Assembly (NCBI GenBank): GCA_943371425.1
Contig: CALRUR010000004.1
Span: forward strand, 124,001-188,000
Reading direction: 5' to 3'
DNA length: 64,000 nt
Source: CAJBVG01 sp943371425
Lineage (GTDB): Bacteria > Bacteroidota > Bacteroidia > Sphingobacteriales > Sphingobacteriaceae
Numbering within the stretch: position 1 is the first letter of the stretch; each line of letters starts with the position of its first letter. Made by a program: the position numbers and the translations under genes. A model generated the notes under the pieces. It saw nothing but the letters and a program-made list of their open reading frames with translations, was not told where the DNA came from and did not search any database. Of the stretch, positions 49,993 through 59,017 are shown piece by piece.

Positions 49993-51264
49993 TTACTTAT
50001 AAAGAGGAAAATCTTTCATCCAAGTATTTACATCCTTCTTCACTTTCTTCAATATCTTTTCATCTTCTGGATTCATTAAAACTGTATCAATTAATGATAC
50101 GATTTTATCCATGTGTTTTTCTTTCATGCCTCTACTTGTAATTGCAGCTGTACCAATACGTATACCAGAAGTTACAAATGGTGATTTGTCGTCAAATGGT
50201 ACCATGTTTTTATTAATAGTAATATCAGCTTTTACTAACGCATTTTCTGCAGCTTTACCGGTAATGTTTTTATTTCGAAGATCAATTAACATCAAATGAT
50301 TATCGGTACCTCCTGAAATTATTTGGTATCCTTTGCTCATAAATGCTTTAGCCATTGCTTGTGCATTTTTCTTTACTTGCAAAATATATTTAAAGTATTG
50401 ATCACTCAAGGCTTCGCCAAAAGCAACTGCCTTAGCAGCAATTACATGTTCGAGTGGGCCACCTTGAGTTCCAGGAAATACAGCACCATCTAACATTGCC
50501 GACATCATTTTTATTTCACCTTTAGGTGTTTTAATTCCCCATGGATTTTCAAAATCTTTACCCATCATAATTAAACCACCACGCGGGCCTCTTAAGGTTT
50601 TATGAGTAGTAGTAGTTACTATATGGCAATGCGGAAGTGGGTCATTTAACAAGCCTCTTGCAATTAATCCGGATGGATGAGAAATATCTGCTAACAACAA
50701 AGCGCCCACCTTATTTGCAACTTTGCGCATACGTTTATAATCCCAATCGCGAGAATATGCAGAAGCGCCACAAATAATTAATTTTGGTTTTTCTTCAATC
50801 GCAATTTTTTCAAATTTGCTATAATTAATTAGGCCAGTTTCTTTTTCAACTCCATAAAAACTTGGCTTGTATAACTGCCCCGAAAAATTTACCGGAGAAC
50901 CGTGTGTTAAATGCCCACCATGTGAAAGGTCGAAGCCTAATATTTTATCGCCAGGTTTTAGTACTGCTAACATAACTGCAGCATTTGCTTGCGCTCCAGA
51001 GTGTGGCTGCACGTTTGCCCAAGCTGCACCAAATAGTTGTTTCACTCTATCAATGGCTAATTGTTCCACCTGATCTACTACTTCGCAACCTCCATAATAT
51101 CTCTTGCCTGGTAAGCCTTCTGCGTATTTATTTGTTAAGCACGAACCTTGTGCTTCCATAACTTGTTTTGTTACAAAATTTTCTGAAGCAATTAATTCTA
51201 GGCCCTCTTCTTGGCGATGCGCTTCTTTCTCAATGAGTTTAAATATTTGCTGATCTCTTTTCAT
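49993..51264 (-). CDS. glyA: Serine hydroxymethyltransferase
   Basis: PLP enzyme that converts serine and tetrahydrofolate to glycine and 5,10-methylene-THF. The 423 aa protein is complete: ELIASENFVTKQVMEAQGS, NKYAEGLPGKRYYGGCE, the PLP-Lys motif VTTTTHKTLRGPRGG (about 220-234) and the NHLMLIDLRNK and GIRIGTAAITSRGM segments. The N terminus MKRDQQIFKLIEKE is normal. Convergent with the lipoprotein gene and divergent from the nucleotidyltransferase at 51354, with an 89-base gap between. I see no glycine riboswitch in that gap. Confidence 0.97.
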   Translation of the reverse strand: MKRDQQIFKLIEKEAHRQEEGLELIASENFVTKQVMEAQGSCLTNKYAEGLPGKRYYGGCEVVDQVEQLAIDRVKQLFGAAWANVQPHSGAQANAAVMLAVLKPGDKILGFDLSHGGHLTHGSPVNFSGQLYKPSFYGVEKETGLINYSKFEKIAIEEKPKLIICGASAYSRDWDYKRMRKVANKVGALLLADISHPSGLIARGLLNDPLPHCHIVTTTTHKTLRGPRGGLIMMGKDFENPWGIKTPKGEIKMMSAMLDGAVFPGTQGGPLEHVIAAKAVAFGEALSDQYFKYILQVKKNAQAMAKAFMSKGYQIISGGTDNHLMLIDLRNKNITGKAAENALVKADITINKNMVPFDDKSPFVTSGIRIGTAAITSRGMKEKHMDKIVSLIDTVLMNPEDEKILKKVKKDVNTWMKDFPLYK

Positions 51265-51324
51265 GCCTTAAAAATACATATTTTTACTAAAAAAGGCTTA
51301 TTTCGTTACAATTGTAAATTATTG

Positions 51325-51332
51325 TAACTTCG
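51325..51332 (+). promoter_or_regulatory. Promoter -7 element (TAACTTCG) before the nucleotidyltransferase
   Basis: TAACTTCG ends 21 bases before ATG 51354. The leader contains AAAGGA (51340-51345), one of the few Shine-Dalgarno-like stretches in this window. Probably starts the 51354-56225 gene string. Confidence 0.45.
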
Positions 51333-51353
51333 ACCTTAGAAAGGATTTCCCAA

Positions 51354-52343
51354 ATGAAAGCAATTATCCCCGTAGCCGGTATTGGCAGTCGATTACGTCC
51401 ACACACCCATACACAACCAAAAGCCTTGGTTCCTGTAGCTGGTAAACCAATTTTAGGTCATATTATCGACAGTTTAAAAGAAGTTGGAATCAATGAATTT
51501 ATTTTTGTGATAGGCTATTTAGGTGATAAAATTCAGTCGTATGTAATTGAGAAATATCCCGAATTGAATAAACATTTTGTAGTACAAGCACAAAAGGAAG
51601 GAATTGGTCATGCCATCTGGACAGCTAAAGAATTTGTAGATGCCAATGATCAATTATTAATTGTATTAGGCGACACCATTTTTGATGTTCACTTAAATGA
51701 GTTTATCAATTTACCTTTTTCGGCAATTGGTGTTAAGAAAGTTGAAGATCCGAGAAATTTTGGCGTTGTAGAAACAGATGAAGAAGGATTTATAACACGT
51801 TTAGTAGAAAAGCCCATTATTCCAAAATCAAACATGGCAATGGTTGGCTTATATAAAATAAAAGAAGGTAAATTATTGATGGATACACTCGATGAAAACA
51901 TCAAAAATAATTTAAGAACCTATAATGAATTTCAATTAACCGATGCATTAATGCATATGGTTGAAAAGGACGCTAAAATAAAATCGTTCAAAGTAGAAGA
52001 ATGGTACGATTGCGGTAAAAAAGAAGTATTGTTAGCTACCAACGCTATGTTATTGAGCAGGCAGGACCTCAAAGAATCCTACGCTTTTAACAATACAATC
52101 ATTATTCCACCCGTTAGTATTGCTGCCAATTGTAGGATACAGAATTCTATCATTGGCCCAAATGTTTCTATTGGTGAAAATACTTATGTAGATCATTCTA
52201 TTTTGAAAAATTCTATAATCGGTTCGTTTTCACAATTAGAAGATGTAGTGCTTCAAGACTCATTAGTAGGTAGCGATGCTTCGCTTAAAGGATTAAGCCA
52301 AAGTTTAAATTTAGGAGATAGCACAGAAATAAGTTTTTCATAA
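51354..52343 (+). CDS. Sugar-phosphate nucleotidyltransferase with beta-helix tail
   Basis: A 329 aa protein with an NTP_transferase domain (MKAIIPVAGIGSRLRPHT, LGDTIFDVHL, FGVVETDEEGFI, VEKPIIPKSN) and a C-terminal left-handed beta-helix section (IQNSIIGPNVSIGENTYVDH), the architecture of RfbA/GlmU-like glucose- or GlcN-1-phosphate nucleotidyltransferases. Its paralogue lies at 56284. The acyltransferase function is unlikely because the helix is short. The stop is directly followed by a period-7 array. Confidence 0.9.
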   Translation: MKAIIPVAGIGSRLRPHTHTQPKALVPVAGKPILGHIIDSLKEVGINEFIFVIGYLGDKIQSYVIEKYPELNKHFVVQAQKEGIGHAIWTAKEFVDANDQLLIVLGDTIFDVHLNEFINLPFSAIGVKKVEDPRNFGVVETDEEGFITRLVEKPIIPKSNMAMVGLYKIKEGKLLMDTLDENIKNNLRTYNEFQLTDALMHMVEKDAKIKSFKVEEWYDCGKKEVLLATNAMLLSRQDLKESYAFNNTIIIPPVSIAANCRIQNSIIGPNVSIGENTYVDHSILKNSIIGSFSQLEDVVLQDSLVGSDASLKGLSQSLNLGDSTEISFS

Positions 52344-52378
52344 TTCACAACTCACAACTCACAATTCACAACTCACAA
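52344..52378. repeat. Period-7 array (YTCACAA x5) after the nucleotidyltransferase stop
   Basis: Five contiguous 7-mers, TTCACAA, CTCACAA, CTCACAA, TTCACAA, CTCACAA, then a partial TTCAATA. They start on the base after the TAA stop (52341-52343) and end shortly before ATG 52390. There is no facing arm. Only the first base of the unit varies (C or T). Confidence 0.85.
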
Positions 52379-52389
52379 TTCAATAAAGT

Positions 52390-53073
52390 ATGTCAATAAA
52401 AAAAATCTGCATTTTAAGTTTCATTTTACTAGTTAGTTTAAGTGTATCGGCACAGAGTTTATACCGAAAAAAAGTTTACCATAAAGTAACAAAGTATTTA
52501 GTAGAGGAGTATGATACGAAAGATTCTACAACTGTTACCAAGCTAGGATATTATGCAAGATTTAATCCGAAAAATGGTAAAATGACTAAACAAGGATCCT
52601 TTAAAGACAATGTTCGTACAGGAGTTTGGTCGTTTTATGATGATAGCACAAAAATTAATTTCAGATATAATTACACTACCGGTTTAGTAATGTTTTCTAG
52701 ACCCGATACCTTGGCGAAACATTTTTTAATACAAGCTGGTGTTGACACTAATTTTTACAAAGATTTGTCGCAGGTACCATTGTTTGTTGGTGGACCCACA
52801 GAATACAGAGATTTTATTGCAGCAAACTTACGTTACCCTAATGTGGCCAAAGAGTTTGATATAAGTGGAACTGTTATTGCCTCATTTGTAATTGGAGCAA
52901 ACGGTTACCCAGAAAAAGAAAGCAGAAAAATTATTAAAGGTTTAGGATATGGATGCGATGAAGAAGTATTAAGAATTATTAACTTAATGCCTAGATGGGT
53001 TGCTGCCAGAAAATCTGGAGAAGTTCGTCAGTTGTATTACATGACCTTTAAATTTGAGCCCACAAAAAAATAA
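52390..53073 (+). CDS. Secreted TonB C-terminal-domain protein
   Basis: A 227 aa protein with a cleavable signal peptide (IKKICILSFILLVSLSVSA, cut near AQS), a MORN-like segment (about 60-90, KQGSFKDNVRTGVWSFYDDS) and a C-terminal TonB_C domain (about 135-225) with YRDFIAANLRYPNVAKEFDI, GTVIASFVIGANG and FKFEP. Classical TonB has a membrane anchor and proline-rich linker; neither is present, so it is not a usual energy transducer. Soluble periplasmic TonB_C proteins of this shape are frequent in Bacteroidota, with unknown function. The stop overlaps the next ATG (TAATG). Confidence 0.85.
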   Translation: MSIKKICILSFILLVSLSVSAQSLYRKKVYHKVTKYLVEEYDTKDSTTVTKLGYYARFNPKNGKMTKQGSFKDNVRTGVWSFYDDSTKINFRYNYTTGLVMFSRPDTLAKHFLIQAGVDTNFYKDLSQVPLFVGGPTEYRDFIAANLRYPNVAKEFDISGTVIASFVIGANGYPEKESRKIIKGLGYGCDEEVLRIINLMPRWVAARKSGEVRQLYYMTFKFEPTKK

Positions 53074-54020
53074 TGGATAATAGAATCACAAAATTATTTG
53101 GGATACAATACCCGATTATACAAGCAGGTATGATATGGTGTAGTGGATGGAGATTAGCTTCTGCAGTTTCTAATGCGGGTGGCTTAGGCTTAATAGGCGC
53201 AGGCTCTATGTATCCGGAAGTATTAAAGGAGCATATACAAAAATGTAAGAAAGCAACCGACAAACCTTTTGGTGTAAATTTACCATTGCTTTATCCTGAT
53301 ATAGATAAACACATTGAAATTATAATTGAAGAGGGCGTAAAAATTGTATTTACTTCGGCAGGTAACCCAATGACATGGACGGCTAAATTAAAAGAGCATG
53401 GGATAACAGTAGTGCATGTAATTGCAAATGTAAAGTTTGCCTTAAAATGCGAAGAGGCTGGAGTAGATGCCATAGTAGCAGAGGGTTTTGAAGCAGGTGG
53501 GCATAACGGTAAAGAGGAAACTACAACCTTGTGTTTAATACCAATGATTAAAGATGCGGTGAAAATTCCGTTAATTGCAGCAGGTGGAATTGCAACAGGT
53601 AAAGCGATGTTGGCATGCATGGCATTAGGAGCAGAAGGGGTGCAAGTAGGTTCGAGGTTCGCAGCTTCTGTAGAATCATCGGCGCATGAACATTTCAAAC
53701 AAAGAATAGTAGAAACAAAAGAAGGAGGCACTCAGCTCTCCTTAAAAAAATTAGTACCCGTACGGTTAATAAAAAATGAGTTCTATCAGAAAATTACCGA
53801 AGCAGAAGAACGAGGCGCATTAAGGCATGAGCTTGCCGAAATATTAGGCAGAGCCAGAGCAAAGAAAGGCATGTTTGAAGGCGATATGGTAGAAGGCGAA
53901 CTAGAGATTGGCCAAATTGCAGGTTTAATAAATGATGTATTACCTGCATCAAAAATAATGGAAAACATGTTGCAAGAATTTAGGGTTGCACAAGCCGAGT
54001 TGGCACAATTAAGTATTTAA
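53073..54020 (+). CDS. Nitronate monooxygenase (2-nitropropane dioxygenase family)
   Basis: FMN-dependent TIM-barrel protein of 315 aa that oxidises nitroalkane nitronates such as propionate 3-nitronate, or acts as an enoyl reductase-like enzyme (FabK relatives). Motifs: IIQAGMIWCSGWRLASAVSN near the N terminus, FGVNLPL, the EGFEAGGHNG loop with the conserved His (about 143-152), IAAGGIATGKAM and GAEGVQVGSRF for FMN phosphate binding. Overlaps the TonB-C gene by one base and is followed by acylphosphatase. Confidence 0.92.
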   Translation: MDNRITKLFGIQYPIIQAGMIWCSGWRLASAVSNAGGLGLIGAGSMYPEVLKEHIQKCKKATDKPFGVNLPLLYPDIDKHIEIIIEEGVKIVFTSAGNPMTWTAKLKEHGITVVHVIANVKFALKCEEAGVDAIVAEGFEAGGHNGKEETTTLCLIPMIKDAVKIPLIAAGGIATGKAMLACMALGAEGVQVGSRFAASVESSAHEHFKQRIVETKEGGTQLSLKKLVPVRLIKNEFYQKITEAEERGALRHELAEILGRARAKKGMFEGDMVEGELEIGQIAGLINDVLPASKIMENMLQEFRVAQAELAQLSI

Positions 54021-54021
54021 C

Positions 54022-54291
54022 ATGCAACACATAAATATTATTATCCGCGGAAAAGTTCAGGGTGTTTTTTTTAGACATGGTACAAAGGCGGTTGCCGACC
54101 AATTAGGAGTAAGAGGTTTCGTGAGAAATGAAGAGGATGGAACTGTTTATATAGAAGCCGAAGCAGATGAATGGATTCTTGATAATTTTTTAGATTGGTG
54201 TAATGAAGGACCAGATAGAGCTGAAGTAGAAACCGTTAAAAAAATGGAGGCAGAATTACAAGGATTTAACAATTTCATCATAAAAAAATAA
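54022..54291 (+). CDS. acyP: Acylphosphatase
   Basis: Small cytosolic enzyme that hydrolyses acyl phosphates. The 89 aa length is exactly typical. The catalytic pair is present: Arg in GKVQGVFFRHG (about 9-19) and Asn in GFVRNEEDGTVYIEAE (about residue 37). Starts one base after the nitronate monooxygenase stop and ends four bases before the flippase start. Confidence 0.95.
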   Translation: MQHINIIIRGKVQGVFFRHGTKAVADQLGVRGFVRNEEDGTVYIEAEADEWILDNFLDWCNEGPDRAEVETVKKMEAELQGFNNFIIKK

Positions 54292-54295
54292 ACGC

Positions 54296-55810
54296 TTGGC
54301 AAGCATTAAAAAATTAGCATCGCAAACCGCTTATTACGGGTTAAGCAGTGTTCTTGGAAGAATGCTTAACTATGCCTTGGTTCCATTACACACAAGAGTG
54401 TTGAGCAATCAACAAGATTATGGAGTGGTAGGTGAACTCTTTGCCTATGTTACTTTTCTAAATATTTTGTTTCTATACGGCATGGAAACTGCCTTTTTTC
54501 GTTTTGCATCCAAATCAAACGAACCTTCAAAATTTTACAACTCAATATTTAGCAGCGTACTGTTTACAAGTGTAACGTTATGCGCCTTGTTATATATAGC
54601 CTCTCCGAGTTTGCTTTGTTACTTAAGTTTAGGCAATACAACCAATTTATATAGGATAGAATATTTGTATTTATTTATTGCAATTATGGGAATTGACGCC
54701 ATAACTGCCATCCCATTTGCTAAACTAAGATTAGAAAACAGACCCATTAAATTTGCGGGAGTACGAATAGCAGTAATCACTATAAACGTATTATTAAATT
54801 GTTATTTTTTACTTTTTTGTCCTTACTGGAAATCTAATCACCCCGATAGTATTTGGGCTTCTTTTTATGCAGAAACAGATCAAGTTTATTATATATTTTT
54901 AGCACAATTTATAGCTACTTTTTCAACCTTATTATTTTTATATAAGGAAATAATACAAGCAAAATTACAATGGGCTTGGAAAGAAATGAAACCCGTTTAT
55001 ATTTTTGCATTGCCTTTGTTGTTTGGTGGCTTGGCAGGCATGACGAATGAAACCTTGGATAGAATTTTGTTGAAATATTACTTGCCTGGTACAACAGAAG
55101 AAAGACTAGCACAGATCGGAATTTATAATGCTGCATACAAGTTGTCCATTTTTATGACACTCGCTATACAAGCTTTTAGAATGGCTGCCGAACCTTTCTA
55201 TTTTTCTATCAATAAAAATATAGATGCTACAATAGTATATGCAAAAGTGATGAAGTATTTTGTACTAGTTTGTACTGTAATATTTTTAGGTGTTGTATTG
55301 CATATGAATTTACTAGAACTTATACTGGGCAATGGTTACAGAGAAGGACTAGGTGTAGTTCCTGTATTGTTATTTGCAAATTTATTTTTCGGCATATACA
55401 TCAATCTTTCTGTATGGTACAAGGTTAGTGATAAAACTATTTACGGTGCTTACATAACTTTAGTAGGCGCATTTTTAACCATCATTTTAAATATACTTTT
55501 AATACCAATTTTTGGTTACATGGGCTCTGCTTATGCAACTGCTATATGTTATATTTCGATGGCTTTAATTTGTTATGCTGCTGGGCAGAAGTATTACTTC
55601 GTGCCTTATGATGTTAAAACCATTGTTAAATATTTATTATTGATGTTGCTATTTTATTTTAGCTCGGTAGCATTTAAATTAATGTTAGTTAATGAAACAC
55701 TTTTAGTGCATCAATTAATTGATAGTACCTTATTTATTTTATACATGGTCTTTACATTTATACAGTTCAAAAGTTTACGCAACAATACCGATGGAAGTAA
55801 AAATAGTTAA
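54296..55810 (+). CDS. Polysaccharide flippase/lipid II flippase-like MOP protein
   Basis: A 504 aa polytopic protein with about 14 hydrophobic segments, of the polysaccharide_synt C-domain family. The N terminus (LASQTAYYGLSSVLGRMLNY) and the GVVGELFAYVTFLNILFLYG region are typical. The start is TTG 54296, four bases after the acylphosphatase stop; the next ATG would remove the first helix. It is far from the main glycan locus, with dUTPase and nucleotidyltransferase downstream, and is probably a conserved flippase with a general cell-envelope role. It overlaps dut by 20 bases. Confidence 0.88.
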   Translation: MASIKKLASQTAYYGLSSVLGRMLNYALVPLHTRVLSNQQDYGVVGELFAYVTFLNILFLYGMETAFFRFASKSNEPSKFYNSIFSSVLFTSVTLCALLYIASPSLLCYLSLGNTTNLYRIEYLYLFIAIMGIDAITAIPFAKLRLENRPIKFAGVRIAVITINVLLNCYFLLFCPYWKSNHPDSIWASFYAETDQVYYIFLAQFIATFSTLLFLYKEIIQAKLQWAWKEMKPVYIFALPLLFGGLAGMTNETLDRILLKYYLPGTTEERLAQIGIYNAAYKLSIFMTLAIQAFRMAAEPFYFSINKNIDATIVYAKVMKYFVLVCTVIFLGVVLHMNLLELILGNGYREGLGVVPVLLFANLFFGIYINLSVWYKVSDKTIYGAYITLVGAFLTIILNILLIPIFGYMGSAYATAICYISMALICYAAGQKYYFVPYDVKTIVKYLLLMLLFYFSSVAFKLMLVNETLLVHQLIDSTLFILYMVFTFIQFKSLRNNTDGSKNS

Positions 55811-56225
55811 CCAATCCACCCATCCATTACCAGCATATGAAACACTTTATTCTGCAGGTATGGATTTGCGAGCTAATATTGATGAAGAATTAGTGTTAGC
55901 GCCACTTCATCGTTTATTAATTTCTACAGGTTTATATATAGAATTGCCTCAAGGTTACGAAGCTCAAATACGACCTAGAAGTGGCCTCGCCTATAAATAT
56001 GGGATAACCGTGTTAAATTCTCCGGGTACTATTGATGCTGATTATAGAGGAGAAATTAAGATTTTGCTTGTAAACCTTTCCAACGAAAATTTTACTATTA
56101 AAAATGGCGAGCGTATTGCACAAATGATTGTGAGCAAGCACGAAGTAGTAGAATGGAAACAAGTAGACGAGTTGAGCAATACAGAACGGGGAGCTGGAGG
56201 TTACGGACATACGGGTATTGGCTAG
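55791..56225 (+). CDS. dut: dUTP diphosphatase (dUTPase)
   Basis: Hydrolyses dUTP to dUMP and PPi. The start is ATG 55791 (MEVKIVNQ), giving 144 aa, the usual length. Upstream in-frame codons to 55719 lie within the flippase gene. All five trimeric dUTPase motifs are present: AGMDLRA, PRSGLAYK, GTIDADYRGEI, ERIAQMIV and the C-terminal RGAGGYGHTG (Gly-rich, RGxGGFG-like with Tyr for Phe). It overlaps the flippase gene by 20 bases. Confidence 0.95.
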   Translation: MEVKIVNQSTHPLPAYETLYSAGMDLRANIDEELVLAPLHRLLISTGLYIELPQGYEAQIRPRSGLAYKYGITVLNSPGTIDADYRGEIKILLVNLSNENFTIKNGERIAQMIVSKHEVVEWKQVDELSNTERGAGGYGHTGIG

Positions 56226-56245
56226 TCGATACTCAATTATTTTCT

Positions 56246-56253
56246 TATTTTTG
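56246..56253 (+). promoter_or_regulatory. Promoter -7 element (TATTTTTG) before the second nucleotidyltransferase
   Basis: TATTTTTG matches TAnnTTTG exactly. It lies 30 bases before ATG 56284 in a 58-base gap. AAGAAG directly precedes the ATG but is a poor Shine-Dalgarno. Probably starts transcription of the 56284-61038 gene string. Confidence 0.5.
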
Positions 56254-56283
56254 TGGCCTTGATACATAATTATTAATAAGAAG

Positions 56284-57294
56284 ATGAGAATAATAGTACC
56301 GATGGCTGGAATGGGCAAAAGAATGCGCCCTCACACTCTTACAACACCAAAACCATTGATTCCTGTTGCTGGAAAGCCGATTGTACAAAGGCTAGTGGAA
56401 GATATTGCCAAAGTTTGCGGACAGAAAGTAGAAGAAATAGCATATATAGTTGGAGATTTTGGGAAAGAAGCGGAAGAAAACTTAATAAAAGTTGCTGAAA
56501 GCTTAGGTGCAAAAGGCACAATATGTTACCAAAAAGAAGCATTAGGAACAGCACACGCAATTTACTGTGCGAAAGATAGTTTAACAGGCCCAGTGGTAGT
56601 GGCCTTTGCCGACACTTTATTTAGAGCCGATTTTATTTTAGATGCCGAAAAAGATGGCATTATTTGGGTTCAACAAATTGAAGACCCACGCCAATTTGGT
56701 GTAGTAAAGGTGAACACCGAAAATGAAATAACAGATTTTATTGAAAAACCTCAAACTTTTGTTTCTGATTTAGCCATTATTGGAATTTACTATTTTAAAG
56801 ATGGTGAATATTTAAAATCTGAAATTGAATATTTATTGAATAACGACATCAAAGAGAAAGGAGAATACCAGCTAACTAATGCTCTAGAAAATATGAAGCA
56901 AAAAGGCACCAAGTTCTCTCCCGGTAAAGTAGACGAATGGTTAGATTGTGGTAACAAAGATGCTACCGTTTACACAAACCAACGTGTACTCGAAAATGTT
57001 AAAACAAAAGAGTCGCTTATTGCAAACTCAGCAACCATTATAAATTCAGAAATTATTGAGCCATGTTTCATTGGCGAAAATGTACACATCGAGAATTCTA
57101 AAATTGGTCCGCATGTTTCAATAGGAAGCAATACAAAGCTTGTAGACTCCGTTATTAGTAACAGTATTATTCAAACAAATGTAAAAGCAGAAGCTTGTAA
57201 CATCAGTAATTCTATGGTGGGGCATTATGCAGATTTAAATGGAGCCAATGGATCACTTAGTATCAGCGATTACTCAACAATACAAAAGAGCTAG
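56284..57294 (+). CDS. Sugar-phosphate nucleotidyltransferase (paralogue of 51354)
   Basis: A 336 aa protein with NTP_transferase domain MRIIVPMAGMGKRMRPHT, VVAFADTLFRAD, EDPRQFGVVKV and FIEKPQTFVSD, and a beta-helix tail (IENSKIGPHVSIGSNT). It resembles the protein at 51354 across its full length (same motif order), so the two are old paralogues. Substrates may be glucose-1-phosphate or glucosamine-1-phosphate. It overlaps the TPR gene by 56 bases. Confidence 0.9.
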   Translation: MRIIVPMAGMGKRMRPHTLTTPKPLIPVAGKPIVQRLVEDIAKVCGQKVEEIAYIVGDFGKEAEENLIKVAESLGAKGTICYQKEALGTAHAIYCAKDSLTGPVVVAFADTLFRADFILDAEKDGIIWVQQIEDPRQFGVVKVNTENEITDFIEKPQTFVSDLAIIGIYYFKDGEYLKSEIEYLLNNDIKEKGEYQLTNALENMKQKGTKFSPGKVDEWLDCGNKDATVYTNQRVLENVKTKESLIANSATIINSEIIEPCFIGENVHIENSKIGPHVSIGSNTKLVDSVISNSIIQTNVKAEACNISNSMVGHYADLNGANGSLSISDYSTIQKS

Positions 57295-59017
57295 TTTTCT
57301 TTCTGTTTTATTATTAGTTTTTTTTGTTGGAATTGCCAATGAAGAAAGTATTGCACAGAAAAGAAACAAAACAGCAAGTGTAGACACTATAAGTGCCGAA
57401 GATCAAGAAAAAATTAACACTTATTTTTTTGAAGGCTTAAGGCAAAAGAATGTCGATAATGAAGAGGCTGCCATTCGCAATTTCACTAAAGTTGTAGAAA
57501 TATCGGCAACGAATGATGCTGCCTTTTTTGAATTAGGCTTGTTATACACTAAGCAAAAAAAATACAGCCTTGCTGTTGCAGCTTTAGCAAGGGCTTCTGA
57601 GTTGAAACCTACTAATGAATGGTATTTAAATTCGTATGCAAAAGCATTAGAAAATACTGGCGATTACAAATCTGCCTTAGTGGTTTATGAAAAATTAATT
57701 AAGCAACATCCTGAAAAGTTTGAATTGCTTTTTGATTTAGCCTCTGTTAAAATTTTTTTACAAGATTACAAGGGTGCAATAAAAACGTATGATGATATTG
57801 AAAAAAGTATTGGTATAAATGAAGATTTAATTAACCAAAAGCAGAAAATCTGGTTAAAGTTAGGCAAGGTTGATAAAGCTGCCGAAGAAGCCATACGATT
57901 AATAAAAAGCGACCCTACAGAAGTTAGGTATAAAATGAATTTAGCTGAAATTTATTTGGCTAATAAAAAACTCGACAAAGCGATTTTAGTATTACAAGAA
58001 ATAGCTGAAACAGATCCCAACAATAGTTTCGTACAATTAGCTTTGGCCGATTATTATAGAGAGAAAAAAGACGAAAGCAAATCTTATGAGTACTTAAAAA
58101 AAGCATTTGCAAACCCGAACTTAAACATTGATCAAAAAGTAAGAATCTTATCGCCTTATTTTAGTGTGTTAGACGACCCCAAGATGAAGGAGAGAGCATT
58201 GCTTCTTTCGGAATTAATGGTTACAGCGCATCCAACAGATCCAAAGGCTACAGCTATTTACGCTGATTTTTTATATCAAGATAAACAATTAGAAAAGGCA
58301 AAAGAAGCTTATGAGAAAACAATTGCGCTTGATAAAAAAGTTTTTGCAGTATGGCAAAATTTAATGTTTATAGAAGTTGATTTGGCTGATTACACATCCT
58401 TATTAAAAACCTCTAACGAAGCAATAGAATTATTTCCGGCGCAGCAATTGGTACACTATTTAAATGCAATAGCAAAAGTGCAAATAAAAGATTTTGAAGG
58501 AGCTGTAAATTCCTACAAAAATGCATTGATGTTGGGCTTACCCAATAAAGATACAGAGTCGCAAATTTATGCAGGTTTAGGAGATGCTTACCATAGTTTA
58601 AAAAAGCATAAGGAATCTGATGAGGCCTATGACAAAGCATTAGAAATAAAACCTAACGACCCGTATGTGTTAAACAACTATGCCTATTATTTATCATTAA
58701 GAAACGAACGTTTAGAGAAATCATTAGAAATGTCGGCGCGTTCAAATGAGTTATTAAAAAATAATTCTTCTTTCTTAGATACGTATGCCTGGATATTGTT
58801 TCAATTAAAAAGATATTCGGATGCGCAAATTTGGATAGAGAAAGCATTAACAGCAGGTGGAGCGACTAGTGCAACTATTGTAGAACATAGTGGCGATATC
58901 TTATTTTACTTAAATAAAGTAGACGATGCACTAGTGCAATGGAAAAAGGCTGCAGAACTGGCTACTCCATCAGAAACATTGAAGAAAAAGATTCAGGATA
59001 AAAAATACTATGAATAA
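57239..59017 (+). CDS. Tetratricopeptide-repeat protein, exported
   Basis: A 592 aa protein with a hydrophobic N-terminal segment (SFLSVLLLVFFVGIA, about 19-33; signal cut likely near SIAQ). The rest is TPR helices: AAFFELGLLYTKQKKYSLAV, LFDLASVKIFLQDYKGAI and QIYAGLGDAYHSLKKHKESD among about ten repeats. Start 57239 gives a 56-base overlap with the preceding gene; ATG 57248 is an alternative. TPR scaffolds at this position next to DUF4292 and EnvC-like genes recur in Bacteroidota and suggest a cell-envelope role. It overlaps DUF4292 by eight bases. Confidence 0.87.
   Translation: MEPMDHLVSAITQQYKRASFLSVLLLVFFVGIANEESIAQKRNKTASVDTISAEDQEKINTYFFEGLRQKNVDNEEAAIRNFTKVVEISATNDAAFFELGLLYTKQKKYSLAVAALARASELKPTNEWYLNSYAKALENTGDYKSALVVYEKLIKQHPEKFELLFDLASVKIFLQDYKGAIKTYDDIEKSIGINEDLINQKQKIWLKLGKVDKAAEEAIRLIKSDPTEVRYKMNLAEIYLANKKLDKAILVLQEIAETDPNNSFVQLALADYYREKKDESKSYEYLKKAFANPNLNIDQKVRILSPYFSVLDDPKMKERALLLSELMVTAHPTDPKATAIYADFLYQDKQLEKAKEAYEKTIALDKKVFAVWQNLMFIEVDLADYTSLLKTSNEAIELFPAQQLVHYLNAIAKVQIKDFEGAVNSYKNALMLGLPNKDTESQIYAGLGDAYHSLKKHKESDEAYDKALEIKPNDPYVLNNYAYYLSLRNERLEKSLEMSARSNELLKNNSSFLDTYAWILFQLKRYSDAQIWIEKALTAGGATSATIVEHSGDILFYLNKVDDALVQWKKAAELATPSETLKKKIQDKKYYE

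Noticed and set aside
51265..51353. Glycine riboswitch or other leader element upstream of glyA
   Set aside because: The gap is 89 bases, AT-rich, and holds promoter-like boxes; only a GCCTT/AAGGC pairing is visible, not a riboswitch fold.
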